A program made the translations under genes and the position numbers. A stretch of DNA of 9,178 bases from an uncultured Ruminococcus sp. (lineage in GTDB: Bacteria > Bacillota > Clostridia > Oscillospirales > Ruminococcaceae): assembly GCA_947589205.1 (NCBI GenBank), contig CANQCJ010000077.1:1-9178 (forward strand), in the 5' to 3' direction. Positions 7,428 through 9,178 of this stretch are shown here, piece by piece. Positions within the stretch are counted from its first letter, which is position 1. Each line of letters begins with the position of its first letter. Under the pieces are notes generated by a model that searched no databases, was not told the origin of the DNA, and saw only the letters and a list, made by a program, of their open reading frames with translations.

Positions 7428-9057
7428 TTTTGCCGTCTGTGCCGCAGCGTTTTTGTTTATGCTGTTTCTGACAGCCATAACGCCGTATTTTTGCGACGAC
7501 TGGCATTTTAAATTTGTCTGGAAGGATTATTTTCCCGTTAAGAACGACGAGCTTTTGCAAAGCTTCGGCGGGCTTATCGAGTCTGCGGCAAATTATTACA
7601 AATATTCCGGCGGAAGAGTGCTTTGTCATTTTGTTCTGTTTATATTTGAAAGCATGAACAAATGGATATTCGACATTGCAAACGCGTTTGTATTTGTGAT
7701 GCTTGCGCTGCTTATTTACAAGCTGATAAGGCGTGACAGAAAACAAAGCACGCCGTGGCTGCTTCCGCTGATATTCATATATATATTTGTCTTTTATAAG
7801 GATTTCGGCTCCAATATGCTTTGGGAATCCGGCGCGCTGAATTACCTTTGGCCTGCGGCGCTGCTGCTTTTTGCGGCAAAGCTTGCAGATACCGATATTG
7901 AAAAATTATCCGTCGGAAAATTTATATTTACCTGTATAATAGTTTTTCTGTCGTCGATGACCAACGAGGTCACCGGAGGAATGTTGGCGATACTTATTTT
8001 CTTGACGCTGATAGAGCGCAAAAGCAAATTTTCAGCAAGGTATATCCTGCTCTTTGCGCTTATAGCCGCAGGTATAGCGATAGTCTTATTATCTCCGGGC
8101 AATAGTGTCAGATCCGATTCAACGGCGAAAATGAAGGTGCTCACATCTATCTGGCTATATACCGGCTATTATTACCGATTCTGTCTGCCGTTTATATACA
8201 TAAGCATTTTTTCGATCCTGTATTTTTACGATTTTAAAAAGAATATTCTGTCGAATTTGGCTGAATACAAATATTTTGCTGCCGGCACGGCGGGTATACT
8301 TGTGTTGTTCGTGGTGAGATCTGCTTTTACAAGACCTCTGTTATTTGGCTGGGCATTTTTGGCAGCGGGGGGGGGGTCGAGCCTCTACAGGTTAAAAGAC
8401 GATATTACCGAAAAGATAAAACAAGATCAGCCCGGTCTTGCGATCAAGCTGTTAAAGAGCTTTTTCTATACAAACCTTTTTATAGAGGTGTATGTTATTT
8501 TAATAAATATTAATAAACCAAAAGATATTATTTTATATATGGATATCTCTGAAAATATTATTTTAGTCACTTACCTGTTTGTATTTATGGAGCTTACTGC
8601 TTTGATCTTAATGAGGTTTATAAAAAATTCAACTCAAAAAGACAAGATCAAGTTTGTGCAGTCGGCGAAAAAAGTATCTGCGGTGTTTTCAAAACCGGCA
8701 AAATTTGCATCTATAGCCTTATCTGTAATGATAATTGCTTTCTCGATCTCGTACATGGTAAAACAGACCGATCTTTATATAACAAACGTAAAGGCGGTAA
8801 ACAGCTATGTGGAGGATGTATGTATTTATGCGCAGGATCACGGCGATTTTGTTATGAAGGGTACTCTAAATTTGGATAATGATTCATATTCGGATTATAT
8901 GAAGTTTATGCTATCAGAAATTGGCAAATTTGAATTTGGCGAAAGCAGCAGGTTTACCTCCTATTTATTGAAATGTGAAACAGGCGGTGATAATTATGCA
9001 TTCCTGTGGCTGTGTAAATACATAAAATACACCGGCTATACCGGCAGAGGCTATTGA
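7399..9057 (+). CDS. Polytopic membrane protein, GT-C/DUF6056-like, paralog 5, with in-gene G10 tract
   Basis: This is the longest copy at 552 residues, counted from the ATG at 7399. That start matches MKQKREKYIN of the other copies. An in-frame ATG at 7318 would add 27 residues but lies inside the coding end of paralog 4 and has no counterpart elsewhere. The motifs are CDDWHF (32-37), YSGGR, WESGALNYLWP, TNEVTGG, SPGNSVR, KYFAAGTAGILVLF, TRPLLFGW and DITEKI. The first half is nearly identical to copies 1 and 4 over long tracts, while the C-terminal third is the most divergent of the array. Codons 324-326 are GGG within a ten-G run. Its Cys residues in the tail domain are displaced (VCIYAQDHGD, LKCETGG). 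It ends YTGYTGRGY but with TGA, and is followed by unrelated sequence leading to aroA, so it keeps the original 3' flank of the founding gene. Confidence 0.85.
   Translation: MKQKREKYINFAVCAAAFLFMLFLTAITPYFCDDWHFKFVWKDYFPVKNDELLQSFGGLIESAANYYKYSGGRVLCHFVLFIFESMNKWIFDIANAFVFVMLALLIYKLIRRDRKQSTPWLLPLIFIYIFVFYKDFGSNMLWESGALNYLWPAALLLFAAKLADTDIEKLSVGKFIFTCIIVFLSSMTNEVTGGMLAILIFLTLIERKSKFSARYILLFALIAAGIAIVLLSPGNSVRSDSTAKMKVLTSIWLYTGYYYRFCLPFIYISIFSILYFYDFKKNILSNLAEYKYFAAGTAGILVLFVVRSAFTRPLLFGWAFLAAGGGSSLYRLKDDITEKIKQDQPGLAIKLLKSFFYTNLFIEVYVILININKPKDIILYMDISENIILVTYLFVFMELTALILMRFIKNSTQKDKIKFVQSAKKVSAVFSKPAKFASIALSVMIIAFSISYMVKQTDLYITNVKAVNSYVEDVCIYAQDHGDFVMKGTLNLDNDSYSDYMKFMLSEIGKFEFGESSRFTSYLLKCETGGDNYAFLWLCKYIKYTGYTGRGY
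8367..8376 (+). repeat. G10 homopolymer inside paralog 5, candidate phase-variation tract
   Basis: Ten G residues, the last base of GCG plus three GGG codons, encode AAGGGSS. It occupies the same alignment position as the G9 run in paralog 2. Losing one G would put a TAA in frame at 8393-8395, and gaining one would also end in a premature stop further on, so only one frame in three gives a full protein. Confidence 0.75.
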
Positions 9058-9066
9058 AATTTTTAC

Positions 9067-9075
9067 GAAAGGAAA
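9067..9075 (+). promoter_or_regulatory. Ribosome binding site of aroA
   Basis: GAAAGGAAA lies eight bases before the ATG at 9083. It is a better Shine-Dalgarno match than the spacers within the array and supports the aroA start. The 25-base gap after paralog 5 has no hairpin, so aroA is probably read through from the array. Confidence 0.7.
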
Positions 9076-9082
9076 CTGATAA

Positions 9083-9178
9083 ATGGATATAAAAATAACT
9101 CCGTCAAAGCTGACGGGCACGGTAAACATACCGCCGTCAAAAAGTCAGGCTCATAGGCTGATAATAGCCTCGGCTCTC
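9083..9178 (+). CDS. aroA: EPSP synthase (3-phosphoshikimate 1-carboxyvinyltransferase), 3'-truncated by the window edge
   Basis: Only the first 32 codons are present, running off the window. The enzyme joins PEP to shikimate-3-phosphate in the sixth step of the shikimate pathway, in the cytoplasm. The visible N-terminus, MDIKITPSKLTGTVNIPPSK, continues SQAHRLIIASAL, which matches the start of the family, including the substrate-binding Lys20-Ser21 and Arg25 (equivalent to the Lys-Ser and Arg of GSKSxSNR). A good ribosome binding site precedes it. Its pairing with aroB upstream is expected for a shikimate operon; the 8 kb of membrane-protein genes between them is not. Nothing can be said about the rest of the protein. 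Confidence 0.93.
   Translation, partial: MDIKITPSKLTGTVNIPPSKSQAHRLIIASAL

Noticed and set aside
882..9057. Insertion sequence, prophage or CRISPR origin for the repeated block
   Set aside because: No transposase, inverted repeats, integrase or regular short spacers are visible. The repeats are whole genes with an aroB-derived junction, so local tandem duplication is sufficient.

Overview
The window is a stretch of bacterial chromosome of Clostridia/Firmicutes type. This rests on the moderate-to-low GC, the short intergenic gaps with purine-rich ribosome binding sites, and a membrane-protein family that I associate with gut and host-associated Firmicutes. I cannot name the species. Every gene is on the + strand and the gaps are 4 to 25 bases. 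I see no terminator or internal promoter, so the whole window reads as one operon.

Layout. Bases 2-877 hold the last ~80% of aroB (3-dehydroquinate synthase). Bases 882-9057 hold five tandem copies of one large polytopic membrane-protein gene (535, 534, 535, 540 and 552 residues). Bases 9083-9178 hold the first 32 codons of aroA (EPSP synthase). Two shikimate-pathway genes are therefore separated by about 8.2 kb of tandem paralogs with no evident link to aromatic amino-acid synthesis.

The five paralogs look like DUF6056-type, GT-C-fold-like membrane proteins, that is, probable lipid-linked sugar glycosyltransferases or relatives. Each has a positively charged N-terminus and a first membrane helix, followed at once by an acidic S-D-D-W-H-F motif. 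Further in come a GGR motif, a W-x-x-G-A-x-N-Y-L-W motif, a TNEVTGG motif and a PGN-x-x-R motif. Each ends in an ~85-residue C-terminal region that closes with the same nine residues, YTGYTGRGY. The family assignment comes from motif recognition, and no catalytic activity can be proved from the sequence.

The array carries a record of its own origin. The spacer between consecutive copies reproduces the 3' end of aroB, so the duplicated unit was one gene plus the tail of aroB. The copies share long, nearly identical tracts in different pairings (1 with 5, 4 with 5, 2 with 3, 1 with 3, 2 with 4), which points to gene conversion or unequal crossing-over. Copies 2 and 5 also carry in-frame G9 and G10 tracts at the same mid-gene position. 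Loss of a single G would truncate the protein within a few codons, which is the classical layout of a phase-variable contingency locus. The most interesting reading is a recombining, possibly phase-variable family of surface-glycan enzymes embedded in the aro operon. The phase variation and the glycan role are inference.
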